Assembly: GCF_016107545.1 (NCBI RefSeq)
Contig: NZ_JABASS010000018.1
Span: 1-50,168 of the forward strand
Direction of reading: 5' to 3'
Length of the DNA: 50,168 nucleotides
DNA from: Psychrobacter namhaensis
Lineage (GTDB): Bacteria; Pseudomonadota; Gammaproteobacteria; Pseudomonadales; Moraxellaceae
Position 1 is the first letter of the stretch; every line of letters begins with the position of its first letter. Below are positions 35,656 through 45,308 of the stretch, piece after piece. A program made the translations under genes and the position numbers. The notes beneath the pieces are model-generated. The model did no database searches. It was not told where the DNA came from and saw only the letters and a list, made by a program, of their open reading frames with translations.

Positions 35656-36315
35656 ATGTCAAAGAGTTTATCTAAACGCCCGTCAAAAGCTGCTGTTAAA
35701 GCAAAGTCTCAAAACGCCTCTGTGCAGCAAAATTCCGCTGAAGAACCTACCATTGCGAAGCCCATGACGCGTGTCGTGGCCATTCTTTATGATGGCATGT
35801 TGATTTTAGCGCTGCTGTTTTTGGTGGGCACCGTGCTCACGGTACTTGGGACCTTGATGACCATGGAGACAGGGTCGCAGTCATCGCAAGCGCAGTCATT
35901 GCCAACCTGGTATCAAAACGTCGTTATGACGCCCTCTTTTGTACTGACGCTGGTGGCGTTTTATGGGATATTTTGGCGCCGCGGTGGGCAGACGCTAGGT
36001 ATGCAAACATGGCGTTTAAAAACGGTTAATAACGCCGGCCATCTGCTGACGTGGGGACAGTCTTTTAAACGTATTTTGGCCGCTTGTTTGATGCCGTTAC
36101 TGTTTGGCATTATTGGCAGCTTAATTGGTGGGTCACGGGCTGTACTACTAACCGGTGCTTTTTTTGGCCTGATGTTCAATTACGTGTTTTGCTTGTTTAA
36201 TCGTCGCGGCTTAGCGGTGCAAGACATGCTGTCCAACACCATTACCCTAAAAATGCCAAAAGTAGCGCATGAAGGGTTATGGCGTGGCTTTAAAAACCGC
36301 AAAAAAGACAAGTAA
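35656..36315 (+). CDS. RDD family membrane protein
   Basis: A 219-residue protein with a Lys/Ser/Ala-rich N-terminus (1-35) and the RDD domain: RVVAILYDGMLILALLFLVG begins the first membrane segment, with R and D in the typical places. GGQTLGMQTWRLKTV is the family centre, and FNRRGLAVQDMLSNT ends it. Three to four membrane segments are expected. RDD proteins are poorly understood; some act in ion transport. The start ATG at 35656 has a weak GG-containing leader. It is preceded by TTACGGTACAAT (35608-35619), which is also found before yjdM and may carry the -10 element. Confidence 0.9.
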   Translation: MSKSLSKRPSKAAVKAKSQNASVQQNSAEEPTIAKPMTRVVAILYDGMLILALLFLVGTVLTVLGTLMTMETGSQSSQAQSLPTWYQNVVMTPSFVLTLVAFYGIFWRRGGQTLGMQTWRLKTVNNAGHLLTWGQSFKRILAACLMPLLFGIIGSLIGGSRAVLLTGAFFGLMFNYVFCLFNRRGLAVQDMLSNTITLKMPKVAHEGLWRGFKNRKKDK

Positions 36316-36388
36316 CTTGGTTAGTAAGTAAAGCGTGTCAAGTTATGACAGTGAACGGTGTAGCAATGCATGCTATAAGGTCTAAAAT

Positions 36389-37366
36389 TTACATAATAGC
36401 AGTTTGAATGAGCCACCCTGTGTAACCCACAAAAAAGAGCAGCAGTGTGGCGCCAGAAGTACGACCAAACTGTCGCTTCGTCAAGAAAGCAAAGCCGCAC
36501 AGCGCAACGAGTAACAAAGTGATGAGACCCATCGCGAGTACATCACGAGACAAGATAATTGGATTGACTGTGATTGGTGTTATTAGTGCGGCAAGACCGA
36601 CAACGCCCAATGTGTTAAAGATGTTCGAGCCAATAATGTTGCCAAGCGCCATATCATGTTCGCCTTTGCGCGCTGCTGACAAGCTTGATACCAGTTCAGG
36701 CAGTGATGTACCCACAGCGACAATCGTCAACCCGATAATCAGCTCGCTGAGACCCCAAAGCGTGGCTAGCTCCACAGCGCCCCAAACGATAGCGCGCGAG
36801 CTTATGACCAGCATTGACATACCAAGAAACAAACTACCAAGACCGCGTGCGATGCTTAGTTCTACTTCATCTGGGTCAGTCGCGACTACCACCTCATCCT
36901 CATGCTCATGATAACCTTCACGTAAGCTGAGCACGATCTGCATGCCTAATACGATAGCTAACAACACTAACAGTATGATGCCATCAGTTAGGCTTAATAA
37001 TCCGTCACGCAGCTGCCACGCGGCTATAGCGGTAACCAGTAATAGAAGAGGTAAATCCCGCTTTATGATAGCCTTACGGATGATAATAGGGCTGATTAGG
37101 ACGGTTGCCCCCAGTACTAGGGCAATGTTGATAATATTAGAGCCATAGGCGTTGCCCAGTGCCAACTCAGGGCTGCCTTCTAAGGCTGCCAACACGGATA
37201 CCACCATCTCGGGTGCGGACGTCCCTATTCCTAATATCAAAACACCGATTAAGAAGCTAGGAACACTAAACTTCTTTGCCAGTGCGGTCGCCCCATCAAT
37301 AAAAACATCGGCACTCCAAACTAAAACTGCCAGTCCAATCAGTATTGCAATCACTGCCAACCACAT
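36389..37366 (-). CDS. calcium/sodium antiporter (YrbG-like)
   Basis: Inner-membrane cation exchanger of the CaCA family, 325 residues and about 10 membrane segments. The two inverted alpha repeats are visible: GIGTSAPEMVVSVLAALEGSPELALGNAYGSNIINI (about 47-82) and AVGTSLPELVSSLSAARKGEHDMALGNIIGSNIFNTLGV (about 217-255), each with the ion-coordinating Glu and the GN..GSN motif. An acidic cytosolic loop (HEHEDEVVVATDPDEVE) separates the halves. The family exports Ca2+ in exchange for Na+. The gene appears to stand alone, convergent with the RDD gene; I see no strong terminator between them. Confidence 0.94.
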   Translation of the reverse strand: MWLAVIAILIGLAVLVWSADVFIDGATALAKKFSVPSFLIGVLILGIGTSAPEMVVSVLAALEGSPELALGNAYGSNIINIALVLGATVLISPIIIRKAIIKRDLPLLLLVTAIAAWQLRDGLLSLTDGIILLVLLAIVLGMQIVLSLREGYHEHEDEVVVATDPDEVELSIARGLGSLFLGMSMLVISSRAIVWGAVELATLWGLSELIIGLTIVAVGTSLPELVSSLSAARKGEHDMALGNIIGSNIFNTLGVVGLAALITPITVNPIILSRDVLAMGLITLLLVALCGFAFLTKRQFGRTSGATLLLFFVGYTGWLIQTAIM

Positions 37367-37420
37367 CAGTATGATTCCTTGTGTATGATGAAAATGTGAG
37401 TTTAATCAATAAAAATGGCA

Positions 37421-37455
37421 AAAAAAAAGCTGAATCGAAATGAAGATTCAGCTTT
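37421..37455 (-). terminator. intrinsic terminator of panD
   Basis: AAAGCTGAATC (37426-37436) and GATTCAGCTTT (37445-37455) form an 11-bp perfect stem. The T-run (from A residues at 37421-37428) lies on the minus strand, so it ends transcription from panD. Confidence 0.85.
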
Positions 37456-37458
37456 CAT

Positions 37459-37560
37459 CTTAGCATGGAGGTTTTTGGTAATAATAACAATTAATTCAAC
37501 GGCTTAGTTTGCTATTCACCCTTGCTTTACCCAAAAACCTCGTTATCTTGCCATGCTAAG
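37459..37560. repeat. imperfect inverted repeat spanning the panD 3' end
   Basis: CTTAGCATGG plus AGGTTTTTGG (37459-37478) is mirrored by CCAAAAACCT (37531-37540) and CCATGCTAAG (37551-37560). The right arm has a 10-base insertion between its two halves. The right outer arm covers the panD stop codon. It could fold in the panD 3' untranslated region just before the terminator, or be a small mobile-type palindrome. Confidence 0.65.
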
Positions 37561-37936
37561 CAACTTGTACAGGGATAATGTTTGCGGTGTCTTTAACGGT
37601 GTTGTCTTCGTTACAGTAGACCAATTTTGGCTGATACGTTGACGCTTCCACTTCATCAAAATGAGCATAAGCACAGATAATGACGATGTCGCCCAAATCT
37701 GCCATATGCGCCGCCGCACCATTTAACGAGATAATACCAGAGCCTGCTTCTGCACGAATAGCATAGGTACGAAAGCGCTTGCCATTGGTCACATTATAGA
37801 TATCGATAGACTCATTTTCGCGTAGACCCGCAAGATCTAATAAATCACCATCGATACCGCATGAGCCTTCATAATGAAGCTCGGCATGGGTAACGCGCGC
37901 TCGGTGTAATTTGCATTTAAGCATATTAAGTAGCAT
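37556..37936 (-). CDS. panD: aspartate 1-decarboxylase
   Basis: PanD makes beta-alanine from aspartate for pantothenate. The proenzyme cleaves itself between Gly24 and Ser25 (HYEGSCGID) to create the pyruvoyl group. Conserved [29 protein letters not shown] and [13 protein letters not shown] are present. At 126 residues the length is normal. GGAAG at 6 bases supports the first ATG (37936). It lies downstream of pth on the same strand, with its own terminator. Confidence 0.97.
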   Translation of the reverse strand: MLLNMLKCKLHRARVTHAELHYEGSCGIDGDLLDLAGLRENESIDIYNVTNGKRFRTYAIRAEAGSGIISLNGAAAHMADLGDIVIICAYAHFDEVEASTYQPKLVYCNEDNTVKDTANIIPVQVA

Positions 37937-38036
37937 AAGTTGCTTCCTTAGCGTAACTGATATTAAGTAACTAAATCAAAAGGTTAATGGGGATAAAATT
38001 ACCAAAATAAAAGGCCACTATAATAGAGCCATTCCA

Positions 38037-38618
38037 TTATTCAGGCAACTTAAAACCATTAATTTGTGAGCGTGCTTTTTCAACGTCACCATCTAACAGT
38101 AATGGTAGCGCCTCAAAAGCAGCGGTTAAAGCGCTATCAATAGCGATCTGCTCATCCGGAGACGCTTTCGAAAGAACGTGTCCACTAACTTTAGACTTAT
38201 GACCTGGGTGGCCGATACCAATACGGAGACGATGAAAATCATTGCCAATGTGCGGGGTGATATCACGTAGCCCATTATGACCACCGTGGCCACCATCCGT
38301 TTTAAGTTTGATACTGCCAGCTGGAATATCGAGCTCATCATGAGCGATCAACAACTCATCATTATCAATGCCGTAAAAATTAACCATCGGCACCACTGAT
38401 TGACCGGATTTATTCATAAAGGTAAGCGGCATCAACAAACGCACATCAGACCCATGAATTTGCCCACGTCCTGTTACCCCATGGAATTTTTTGTCAGGGG
38501 CGAGCGTAATATTAAACTGCTGCGCCAAATGATGGACAAACCAAAATCCAGCATTATGACGCGTAAACATATACTGCTGACCAGGATTGCCAAGACCGAC
38601 AATAAGTTTTATGGCCAT
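38037..38618 (-). CDS. pth: peptidyl-tRNA hydrolase
   Basis: Pth releases peptides from peptidyl-tRNAs that drop off the ribosome. The 193-residue protein has KLIVGLGNPGQQYMFTRHNAGFW with the catalytic His, LMPLTFMNKSGQS, IAHDELDIPAG with the catalytic Asp, and GGHGGHNGLRDI. It sits after rplY on the same strand, the widespread prs-rplY-pth order, although a terminator-like hairpin separates rplY from pth. Confidence 0.97.
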   Translation of the reverse strand: MAIKLIVGLGNPGQQYMFTRHNAGFWFVHHLAQQFNITLAPDKKFHGVTGRGQIHGSDVRLLMPLTFMNKSGQSVVPMVNFYGIDNDELLIAHDELDIPAGSIKLKTDGGHGGHNGLRDITPHIGNDFHRLRIGIGHPGHKSKVSGHVLSKASPDEQIAIDSALTAAFEALPLLLDGDVEKARSQINGFKLPE

Positions 38619-38700
38619 AAAAACACCCTGCTTGAATTTGATAAGTAATGCGTAAGGCTGAAAACGGCAACAGACAGTGTGTTTTCAAACCTTACTTACA

Positions 38701-38734
38701 AAAACAGCAGGAGATTTTAATCACCTGCTGTTTT
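38701..38734 (-). terminator. intrinsic terminator after rplY
   Basis: AAAACAGCAGG (38701-38711) pairs with CCTGCTGTTTT (38724-38734). The minus strand has a five-T tail. It lies between rplY and pth. Confidence 0.8.
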
Positions 38735-38795
38735 GCTGACTAAACGAATCTGTTACTACGTAGCATAAAACAAAGCGCTACATAGAAGTGGTATA

Positions 38796-39485
38796 TTACT
38801 CGTCGTCTTTCTTCTCTTCAGTTGCGCCATCAGCATTTTGCTCAGTAGCAGGTACTTCATCAGCATCAACGTCGTCAGCATCTTCATCAACTTCTTCAAC
38901 CGTTGGTGGCTGCATGTTAACGATCGTGCGGTCATGGCCGTCTTCTAGCTCAAGCTCATGAATCACAACGCCTTCAGGAAGTTTGATGTCTGATAGACGG
39001 AACAAATCACCGATTTCCATACCAGATACATCTACTTCTAGATATTCAGGTAACTGTGATGGCATGCAGATGACTTCGATATCAGATACTAGGGTAGATA
39101 GTACACCAGCAGCAGCAGTACCAGGCGCATCTTCACGACCAGTGAAATGCACAGGAACATTCATGTGGATTTTTTGACCTTTTACAACGCGCTGAAAATC
39201 AGCATGCATTGGGAAGCCTTTAGCAGGGTGACGTTGCAAGTCTTTGATAACTGCTTGATGCTCTTCGCCGTCTACATTGATGGTCAAGATGTGCGAGAAA
39301 AACGCTTCGAATTCAAGTGATTTTACCAATTCGTTAAGCTTGATAGAGATTGCTGTTGGTTCTGCGTTACCACCATAGATGATAGCAGGAACTAGGTTCT
39401 GCTTACGTAGGCGGCGGCTCGCACCTTTACCTTGTTGTTCAGCAGAACGATCAACGGCGTTTAGTTCAAAATGATTAATGCTCAT
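38796..39485 (-). CDS. rplY: 50S ribosomal protein L25, long (Ctc) form
   Basis: L25 binds 5S rRNA in the large ribosomal subunit. The N-terminal domain has FELNAVDRSAEQQGKGASRRLRKQNLVPAIIYGG. The C-terminal Ctc/TL5 domain follows, and the last about 35 residues are very acidic (EEVDEDADDVDADEVPATE). I start at ATG 39485 (MSINHFEL, 229 residues), with AGGAT at 7 bases; an ATG at 39548 would add 21 residues that do not belong to the family. It lies downstream of prs and ends at its own terminator. Confidence 0.95.
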   Translation of the reverse strand: MSINHFELNAVDRSAEQQGKGASRRLRKQNLVPAIIYGGNAEPTAISIKLNELVKSLEFEAFFSHILTINVDGEEHQAVIKDLQRHPAKGFPMHADFQRVVKGQKIHMNVPVHFTGREDAPGTAAAGVLSTLVSDIEVICMPSQLPEYLEVDVSGMEIGDLFRLSDIKLPEGVVIHELELEDGHDRTIVNMQPPTVEEVDEDADDVDADEVPATEQNADGATEEKKDDE

Positions 39486-39787
39486 GGATATAATCCTATA
39501 AAAAGAATGATGAAGTGTCTGGTCATAAAAAAGTGGATTTGCGACCAATCCACTAATACGTGATGATAGCTAAGATTTATGGTTGCTGATAAAACGCACA
39601 ATACCTAAATATAGCCATTTACTCCTGATAACGATTTTATGATAGTCATTGCATGACCGTCGTTATTAAAAGCATGATCAGCACTTTTGATAATGCCAAC
39701 CCGATTAAATCAAGAAAACGGTCGGCACAGGCGCGCATTATACGTGTTTTTATAATAATAATAAAGACCTACGCAAAAGGCGGAGGC

Positions 39788-39827
39788 AAAAAACAGCGCC
39801 AAGTGGGGTCACTTGACGCTGTTTTTT
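39788..39827. terminator. intrinsic terminator after prs
   Basis: AAAAACAGCG, then CAAGTG, pair with CACTTG, then CGCTGTTTTTT, with a single mismatch and loop GGGT. T-runs occur on both strands; the relevant one is on the minus strand, downstream of prs. Confidence 0.9.
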
Positions 39828-39881
39828 GACTATTGCTTGACTGCTATAACGAACATCGCTAGCAAAAGATACAGTGAATGC

Positions 39882-40829
39882 TTAAACGTCAAACATGGCG
39901 CTAATAGATTCTTCGTTGTTGATACGGCGCAAGCTTTCAGCCAGCATCGGTGCAATGCTTACTTGGCGAATTTTGCTACAAGCTTTGGCAGCAGCAGACA
40001 ATGGAATCGTATCGGTCACAACGACTTCATCCAATGCCGACTCGCTGATGTTTTGTAGCGCATTACCCGATAACACAGGGTGGGTAATGTAAGCTAAGAC
40101 GCGGCGCGCACCGTTTTCTTTTAGCGCTTCGGCGGCTTTACACAGCGTACCTGCCGTATCGACCATGTCATCAACGATCACGCAATCACGGTCACGAACA
40201 TCACCGATGATGTGCATGACTTGTGACTCATTGGCACGGGCACGGCGCTTATCAATAATTGCCATGTCGGTATCACCCAACTGCTTGGCCATTGCGCGTG
40301 CACGCACCACACCGCCGACATCGGGTGAAACCACCATGATGTTGTCATAATCTTGTTTTTGTAGATCGTTTAATAGCACAGGCGTGCCGTAGATATTATC
40401 AACAGGGATATCAAAGAAACCCTGAATCTGGTCTGAGTGCAAATCAACGGTCATGACGCGATCGATACTGACGATGTTCAGCATGTCAGCAACGACTTTG
40501 GCTGAGATAGGCACACGAGCTGAACGCGGGCGACGGTCTTGACGGGCATAACCAAAGTACGGCATAACGGCAGTGATACGGCCAGCACTAGAGCGACGCA
40601 AGGCATCCGCCATCATCATGATTTCCATCAAATTATCGTTGGTCGGTGCACAAGTAGGCTGCATGATAAACACGTCTTTACCGCGTACGTGCTCTTTGAT
40701 TTCCACGGCAATTTCGCCATCAGAAAAACGCGTGATGTCAGCTTTACCAAGAGGTATGTGAAGATGATCGGCTACGGTTTTTGCTAATTCAGGGTGGGCA
40801 TTACCCGTAAAAATCGCCAAATAAGGCAT
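39882..40829 (-). CDS. prs: ribose-phosphate pyrophosphokinase
   Basis: Prs makes PRPP from ribose 5-phosphate and ATP for nucleotide, histidine and tryptophan synthesis. The 315-residue protein has [52 protein letters not shown], the catalytic DKRRA and the PRPP-binding loop [17 protein letters not shown]. The length is normal. It follows a tRNA-Gln gene on the same strand at 110 bp and may be co-transcribed with it. Confidence 0.98.
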   Translation of the reverse strand: MPYLAIFTGNAHPELAKTVADHLHIPLGKADITRFSDGEIAVEIKEHVRGKDVFIMQPTCAPTNDNLMEIMMMADALRRSSAGRITAVMPYFGYARQDRRPRSARVPISAKVVADMLNIVSIDRVMTVDLHSDQIQGFFDIPVDNIYGTPVLLNDLQKQDYDNIMVVSPDVGGVVRARAMAKQLGDTDMAIIDKRRARANESQVMHIIGDVRDRDCVIVDDMVDTAGTLCKAAEALKENGARRVLAYITHPVLSGNALQNISESALDEVVVTDTIPLSAAAKACSKIRQVSIAPMLAESLRRINNEESISAMFDV

Positions 40830-40939
40830 GACAGAAGTCCTATTGATTGACTCAAGCAGCGACCGCTAAGCAGTGACAAACTGCTCAAATTAAGAAAAGA
40901 GTGGTGAAAAGGGCTGAAGTATACTATTACAGTAAAAAA

Positions 40940-41015
40940 TGGCAGGGGTAGCTGGACTCGAACCAACGGATGTCAGGATCAAAACCTGATGCCTTACCAA
41001 CTTGGCTATACCCCT
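40940..41015 (-). tRNA. tRNA-Gln (TTG), proximal to prs
   Basis: A 76-nt tRNA with acceptor AGGGGTA/TACCCCT, discriminator G and encoded CCA. The anticodon loop TTTTGAT gives anticodon TTG. It is identical to the copy at 41260-41335. Confidence 0.96.
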
Positions 41016-41259
41016 GTAATGTCTAGGCTGTGAACGTCCGATATCTACGAGTAACTTGTAGTAATAGTCACTCTTAGCGTGGCGTTACGACCTGATTGTT
41101 ATCTAAAAAACGGATAAACCGTCTTAAACATAACTTTCCCTAGCGGTGTCCATTGCGAACTATACCGAAACTGGGATGGCGTTGTCAATGATCATAAGAT
41201 AAGTGGCTATGTGACAACCACCTAAATAAATGCACATCAAACGCTTTCGAACTTAAAAA

Positions 41260-41335
41260 TGGCAGGGGTAGCTGGACTCGAACCAACGGATGTCAGGATC
41301 AAAACCTGATGCCTTACCAACTTGGCTATACCCCT
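41260..41335 (-). tRNA. tRNA-Gln (TTG), distal copy
   Basis: Base-for-base identical to the tRNA-Gln at 40940-41015, with a 244-bp spacer between the two. A good promoter lies just upstream on the minus strand and may serve both copies and prs. Confidence 0.96.
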
Positions 41336-41348
41336 ATATTGGCGACCT

Positions 41349-41376
41349 ATTATAAATAAATATTTAGATTTTGCAA
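41349..41376 (-). promoter_or_regulatory. predicted promoter of the tRNA-Gln genes
   Basis: On the minus strand, TTGCAA (41376-41371) and TATAAT (41354-41349) are separated by 16 bp, 14 bp before the tRNA-Gln 5' end. Confidence 0.78.
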
Positions 41377-41496
41377 GTCATTTGCGCCTTTTTCTGGCTT
41401 TTATTCATAATAGGTGAATGCTGGCGCTATTCTAGCAAATTAAGTCGGTTAATCCTACCGCTGTCGTCATTTAGATGACTGATGGTTTAACCGCTA

Positions 41497-42465
41497 TCAA
41501 TACTGCGGTAAATTCCCTACCACGTAGCCGGCACAAGGTGCTTCTGAAATCCACCTTGCCACAAGTGCCATGTCGCTAACCACACTCGCGTCCAGCGGCA
41601 AAAACACCGCGCTACCAGAGCCAGTCATACGGGCTGTCCCTAACGCTTGCGGCTCTAAACGGTATAAATACTGTAGCGCCTCATCGACTGCAGGGGCAAG
41701 GCTTGTGACGACTGGTGTAAAAACATTCTGATAAGGCGCGGTGAGATTTTGGACATAATCATTGTACTGATTTCGAATGGTGGCAACTGATAACGGCGTG
41801 ATATTTCGCTGTAGTTTGGGATGGGCAAAAAGCTTGGCCGTATTCACATGTGCGCTTGGCGTTAGTACTAAATAATGCTGGTCAGGCAAATCAATTGCTG
41901 TTAGCTCCTCGCCAATACCCATAGCGATGGCGTCTTGACCAAAGATAAATATGGGCACATCCGCACCCACCGTTGCACCAATTTTTATCAGTTCATCGCC
42001 AGTAAAGTCAAGCTGCCAAATCTCATTTAACGCTAATAAAGTGGTTGCGGCATTGGAAGAGCCTCCGCCTAGTCCGGCACCCATTGGTAAATGCTTATCT
42101 AAAGTAATGTGAACGGGCGGTAGTTGCTTCGGTAGCCTGTTTAACTGTACGGCGGCGACCAGCAAGGCACGCGCCGCTTTAAAGATGAGGTTATCCCTGA
42201 TGCAAGTCGTTATGGACTCGGCACCAGCCAATGTCAGTAGCTGCTGACAAAGCTCATCGATGTCTAGTCGACTCTCTGAAGCCGGCAGGGCTGCATCACA
42301 CTTGATCAAAAAATGCAGATAATCGCCCCAATCGAGCAGGCGAAAAACGGTCTGCAGGTCGTGATAGCCATCCGCCCTTTTACCAGTGATGTGCAAAAAT
42401 AAATTGATTTTTGCGGGTGATAAGCGGGTGATGGTAGAGGCTGGCACGGCTAGGTTCTCAGTCAT
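41497..42465 (-). CDS. ispE: 4-diphosphocytidyl-2-C-methyl-D-erythritol kinase
   Basis: IspE is the ATP-dependent GHMP kinase of the MEP isoprenoid pathway. SPAKINLFLHITGKRADGYHDLQTVF is the canonical start. PMGAGLGGGSSNAATTLLALN is the GHMP ATP-binding loop, GADVPIFIFGQDAIAMGIGE follows, and ARMTGSGSAVFLP is the C-terminal motif. At 322 residues it is some 40 longer than E. coli IspE, spread over loops. It follows lolB at 47 bp; the lolB-ispE-tRNA-Gln-prs order is conserved in related genera. Confidence 0.96.
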   Translation of the reverse strand: MTENLAVPASTITRLSPAKINLFLHITGKRADGYHDLQTVFRLLDWGDYLHFLIKCDAALPASESRLDIDELCQQLLTLAGAESITTCIRDNLIFKAARALLVAAVQLNRLPKQLPPVHITLDKHLPMGAGLGGGSSNAATTLLALNEIWQLDFTGDELIKIGATVGADVPIFIFGQDAIAMGIGEELTAIDLPDQHYLVLTPSAHVNTAKLFAHPKLQRNITPLSVATIRNQYNDYVQNLTAPYQNVFTPVVTSLAPAVDEALQYLYRLEPQALGTARMTGSGSAVFLPLDASVVSDMALVARWISEAPCAGYVVGNLPQY

Positions 42466-42512
42466 AAAAAGCTGTCTTAAAAAGCAGAGGTTGGCGATGA
42501 GTCTATAGGGGT

Positions 42513-43145
42513 TTAATGGTTGATGGTCATGACAACTTTATTGCCTTGGGGCTGAACCGCAGTGATTTTATTAGGCAGTTTATCAGCACCATTATAGGTA
42601 AAACTGGCACGCCAATCGCCATTGACCGAGCTGATCAAACGGTTTTGGGCATCCAGTTGTGGGGCGCTGTCTGTCGGGGCTGGACGTCCAGACACCCAAT
42701 AGGGCAGTTGCGAGATAGGTGCTTGCCAGCCAGTGGCTTTCATAAGCAAAGTCTCAGGGTCATCGGCTGTCAAAGTACCTGTTTTTTCACTAACTAACGT
42801 GGCGGTTTGACCGTTGTATTCGATATTGGTTTTGCCAATGCCTAGTGCGCCGATCAATTCAATGGCAAAGCGATCATTTTCTTGTCCCCACGCATAAAAC
42901 GCACTACCACCTTGAGCGCCTGTGTTGTCCTTTGCAGGCACTGTGACGCCTATCTTACCCGTGATATTAAAGCTTTCAAGCTTTTGTGGTTGCACTGCAT
43001 TTTGGCCTTGGACGGTGGTGGTTGGCTGATTGGTGGTGCTGGCGGTTTTTAATGACTGACAGCCAGAGGTGATGACCAGCGCCGCCGTCATGGCTGTGAA
43101 TAGGGCTAATTTATTAGGCTTATAAGAATTGGTTGAGGCTGACAT
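42513..43145 (-). CDS. lolB: outer-membrane lipoprotein LolB
   Basis: LolB receives lipoproteins from LolA and inserts them in the outer membrane. A lipoprotein signal with ITSGC places the acylated Cys at about residue 29. The mature part contains FNITGKIGVTVPAKDNTGAQGGSAFYAWGQENDRFAIELIGALG and, later, PYWVSGRPAP, characteristic of LolB. The start is ATG 43145 (MSASTNS, 210 residues), with a GAG-containing leader; ATG 43175 would put an extra 10 residues before the signal peptide. The position upstream of ispE supports the call. Confidence 0.93.
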   Translation of the reverse strand: MSASTNSYKPNKLALFTAMTAALVITSGCQSLKTASTTNQPTTTVQGQNAVQPQKLESFNITGKIGVTVPAKDNTGAQGGSAFYAWGQENDRFAIELIGALGIGKTNIEYNGQTATLVSEKTGTLTADDPETLLMKATGWQAPISQLPYWVSGRPAPTDSAPQLDAQNRLISSVNGDWRASFTYNGADKLPNKITAVQPQGNKVVMTINH

Positions 43146-43322
43146 AATGTTTTCTCGAAAATAGAAAATGGACAAATTAATAAAGATATCAGGATAAAAG
43201 GTATTTGTTACTCAGTGATGCGCGGCTGTTAGTGTCTTATAAGTGCCTTGTAGTCGTAACGTCTAAGGGCTTTGTCCAGTAGACAGTCGAGTAAAAATGA
43301 GTGATTAGCGTAAAAGAGGCTT

Positions 43323-45308
43323 TTAATATAACTGGATGCGGTCATTAATATTGTGCTGTCCAAATGAAAAGCGCTGCTGTAAATCTGCCAGTAGCGTCTC
43401 GACTCTTTCGTTGTTCCCTAAACCTTGATAAGCGCGTAGGAGTAAAGTCCCTGAGCGCAGGGTGGGCAACACATCATAAGGGGTCTGTAGATAGTCGATG
43501 ACCTGTTGGTAGTTTTTATTGGCTAAGGCGTTACTTGCTAGCACGTTGAGCGCCTGTAGGTGCAGCTCATTGTCATAGCGTGGGTCATCGTAGTGAATTT
43601 GGATAATGGCTTGGGCCAGCGCTAGGCCCTGCTCAGAGTTGCGTTCATTGGCCAGCAATAACTGGGCGTAGCTCAGCTGATAAGACAAATTACTAGGATC
43701 GAGGGCTTGTAAGTGATTGAGCAGAGTCCGTTTAACGATGTAGTCACTTTGGTCATCAAGTAACTGGGCGCGAGCAAACAGTAAGGCTTCATTATCAGGG
43801 TATTTACGAGCCGCTCGCGTTAATAAACGCAGCGCTTCTGCGGCATCATTTTGCTGCCATAAAATATCGGCTTGTAGCACAAACGTATCAGGAGCGAATA
43901 CGGGAAAGTCTTTGCGCAGTTTTTCTAGGGTAGCTATGGCGGCATCAACATTGTCGTTGAGCAACTCAAATGCCACTACTTTTCTACGCGCTTCTAGCAC
44001 CAAGTCTTCTTGCATCACCCCATTAAGATAGTATTTGGCTTGCTCAAAACGCTGCTGGCGCTCGGCACTGATACCAAGATAATAGTAGGCTTGGTCAAGA
44101 TAAGCGGGAGATTTGGCTAGTACGTTCAGTAGCTGGTCGGCACTCGCGTATTTTTCATTATCCAAACTCACCAAGGCGGCTAGCAAGGTAATCTCAGCGT
44201 CATCACTGAAGCGGTTATGGGCTTCAATTAATAGCTGCCATGCCTCTTGGCTTTGTTTTAAGTCCAATAAATAGCGAATCTCATAGAGGTACAAGCTTTT
44301 GCTATCAGGATTACGCAGACGCGCTTGGCTCACGTAATTGATCACGGTTTCTGCCGTGACAATTTTACGCAAAATGTCCGCTTTTAAGGTAATAAAAGGC
44401 ACATAGTCCGGCTGTCGTTCTAAGGCTCGGTTGATGTGGACAATGGCAATCTCAGGCTCATTAAACTGGTAAAGCAAGCCTGCTTTTAGTACCGATAAGG
44501 AGGCGTTTTGTTCACTATCGAGTGGCTGTAGAGCGGCGAGCAACTCGCGCTTGTCCTCATCATTATTGGGATAAATACCAATAAGAATTTCACTTAAATC
44601 TGCGCGCGGATCATAACGCAAGATACGGTTTAGTGTTTCACCTGCTAGGAGATAATCGTGAGCGCGTAGGGCCAAATGCGCCACATAAAACCAAGCAGGC
44701 ACGTGATCTGGGTATTGGTCTTGCCATGATTTCGCAAACTGTAATGAGTCTTCAACTCTTTCTGTGCGTAAAGACAGGCTCAGCGCTCTTTCAAACACTG
44801 CTGTCGCATCTTCTTTGAAAGACTGCTGCTTGTAGATAGTAAGCGCGCGCCGTTTATCACCACGATCGGCTGCAAACTCTGCATCTAATAGGGCATATAA
44901 GCTTGGCTCACTAAACTCAGGCTGCCATAGGCCTACCGATGCTAAGCCGTTCGTATGAGTGGTCGTCTCTACTGGTTGGACGTTTTTATAAACAGGTGCG
45001 TTCACTGCCGCACTATTGCTAGTCACATCATCGTTTTGGCGGGTAATGGACACTATGGGAATATTTGCTTTTAGAGCATCATCGGGGTGGCTGGCAGTGG
45101 CTGGCGCTGATAGGCACAGACAAATAGCCAACGACAAGGTTAGCTTATAACGTTGGCACAGCCGTTCAATAACGAGGTGTAATAAATCACGAAGACGCGA
45201 CTGATCGTCATGCGCACGTTGTGATCGACGCTGTGATTGAAACAATGACCCAAAAAAAATCATAGATAGCCGTATTCGCTCATTGCTCACCGATACTTGC
45301 AAAGCCAT
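43323..45308 (-). CDS. tetratricopeptide-repeat protein, probably exported
   Basis: A 661-residue protein made mostly of TPR helices (about residues 110-650; for example ALTIYKQQSFKEDATAVFERALSL and ALRLLTRAARKYPDNEALLFARAQLL). A hydrophobic stretch near residues 56-74 (LTLSLAICLCLSAPATA|S) looks like a signal peptide, but the readable start lies some 55 residues earlier, so either the n-region is very long or the true start is missed. ATG 45308 and ATG 45263 are candidates, without a good ribosome binding site. The conserved place next to lolB and opposite hemA fits the TPR lipoprotein/periplasmic gene found there in pseudomonads. It is probably an envelope scaffold protein. Confidence 0.82.
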   Translation of the reverse strand: MALQVSVSNERIRLSMIFFGSLFQSQRRSQRAHDDQSRLRDLLHLVIERLCQRYKLTLSLAICLCLSAPATASHPDDALKANIPIVSITRQNDDVTSNSAAVNAPVYKNVQPVETTTHTNGLASVGLWQPEFSEPSLYALLDAEFAADRGDKRRALTIYKQQSFKEDATAVFERALSLSLRTERVEDSLQFAKSWQDQYPDHVPAWFYVAHLALRAHDYLLAGETLNRILRYDPRADLSEILIGIYPNNDEDKRELLAALQPLDSEQNASLSVLKAGLLYQFNEPEIAIVHINRALERQPDYVPFITLKADILRKIVTAETVINYVSQARLRNPDSKSLYLYEIRYLLDLKQSQEAWQLLIEAHNRFSDDAEITLLAALVSLDNEKYASADQLLNVLAKSPAYLDQAYYYLGISAERQQRFEQAKYYLNGVMQEDLVLEARRKVVAFELLNDNVDAAIATLEKLRKDFPVFAPDTFVLQADILWQQNDAAEALRLLTRAARKYPDNEALLFARAQLLDDQSDYIVKRTLLNHLQALDPSNLSYQLSYAQLLLANERNSEQGLALAQAIIQIHYDDPRYDNELHLQALNVLASNALANKNYQQVIDYLQTPYDVLPTLRSGTLLLRAYQGLGNNERVETLLADLQQRFSFGQHNINDRIQLY

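Noticed and set aside
36447..36911. 154-codon open frame opposite the Ca2+/Na+ antiporter gene
   Set aside because: Antisense shadow of a conserved gene, with no recognisable domain.
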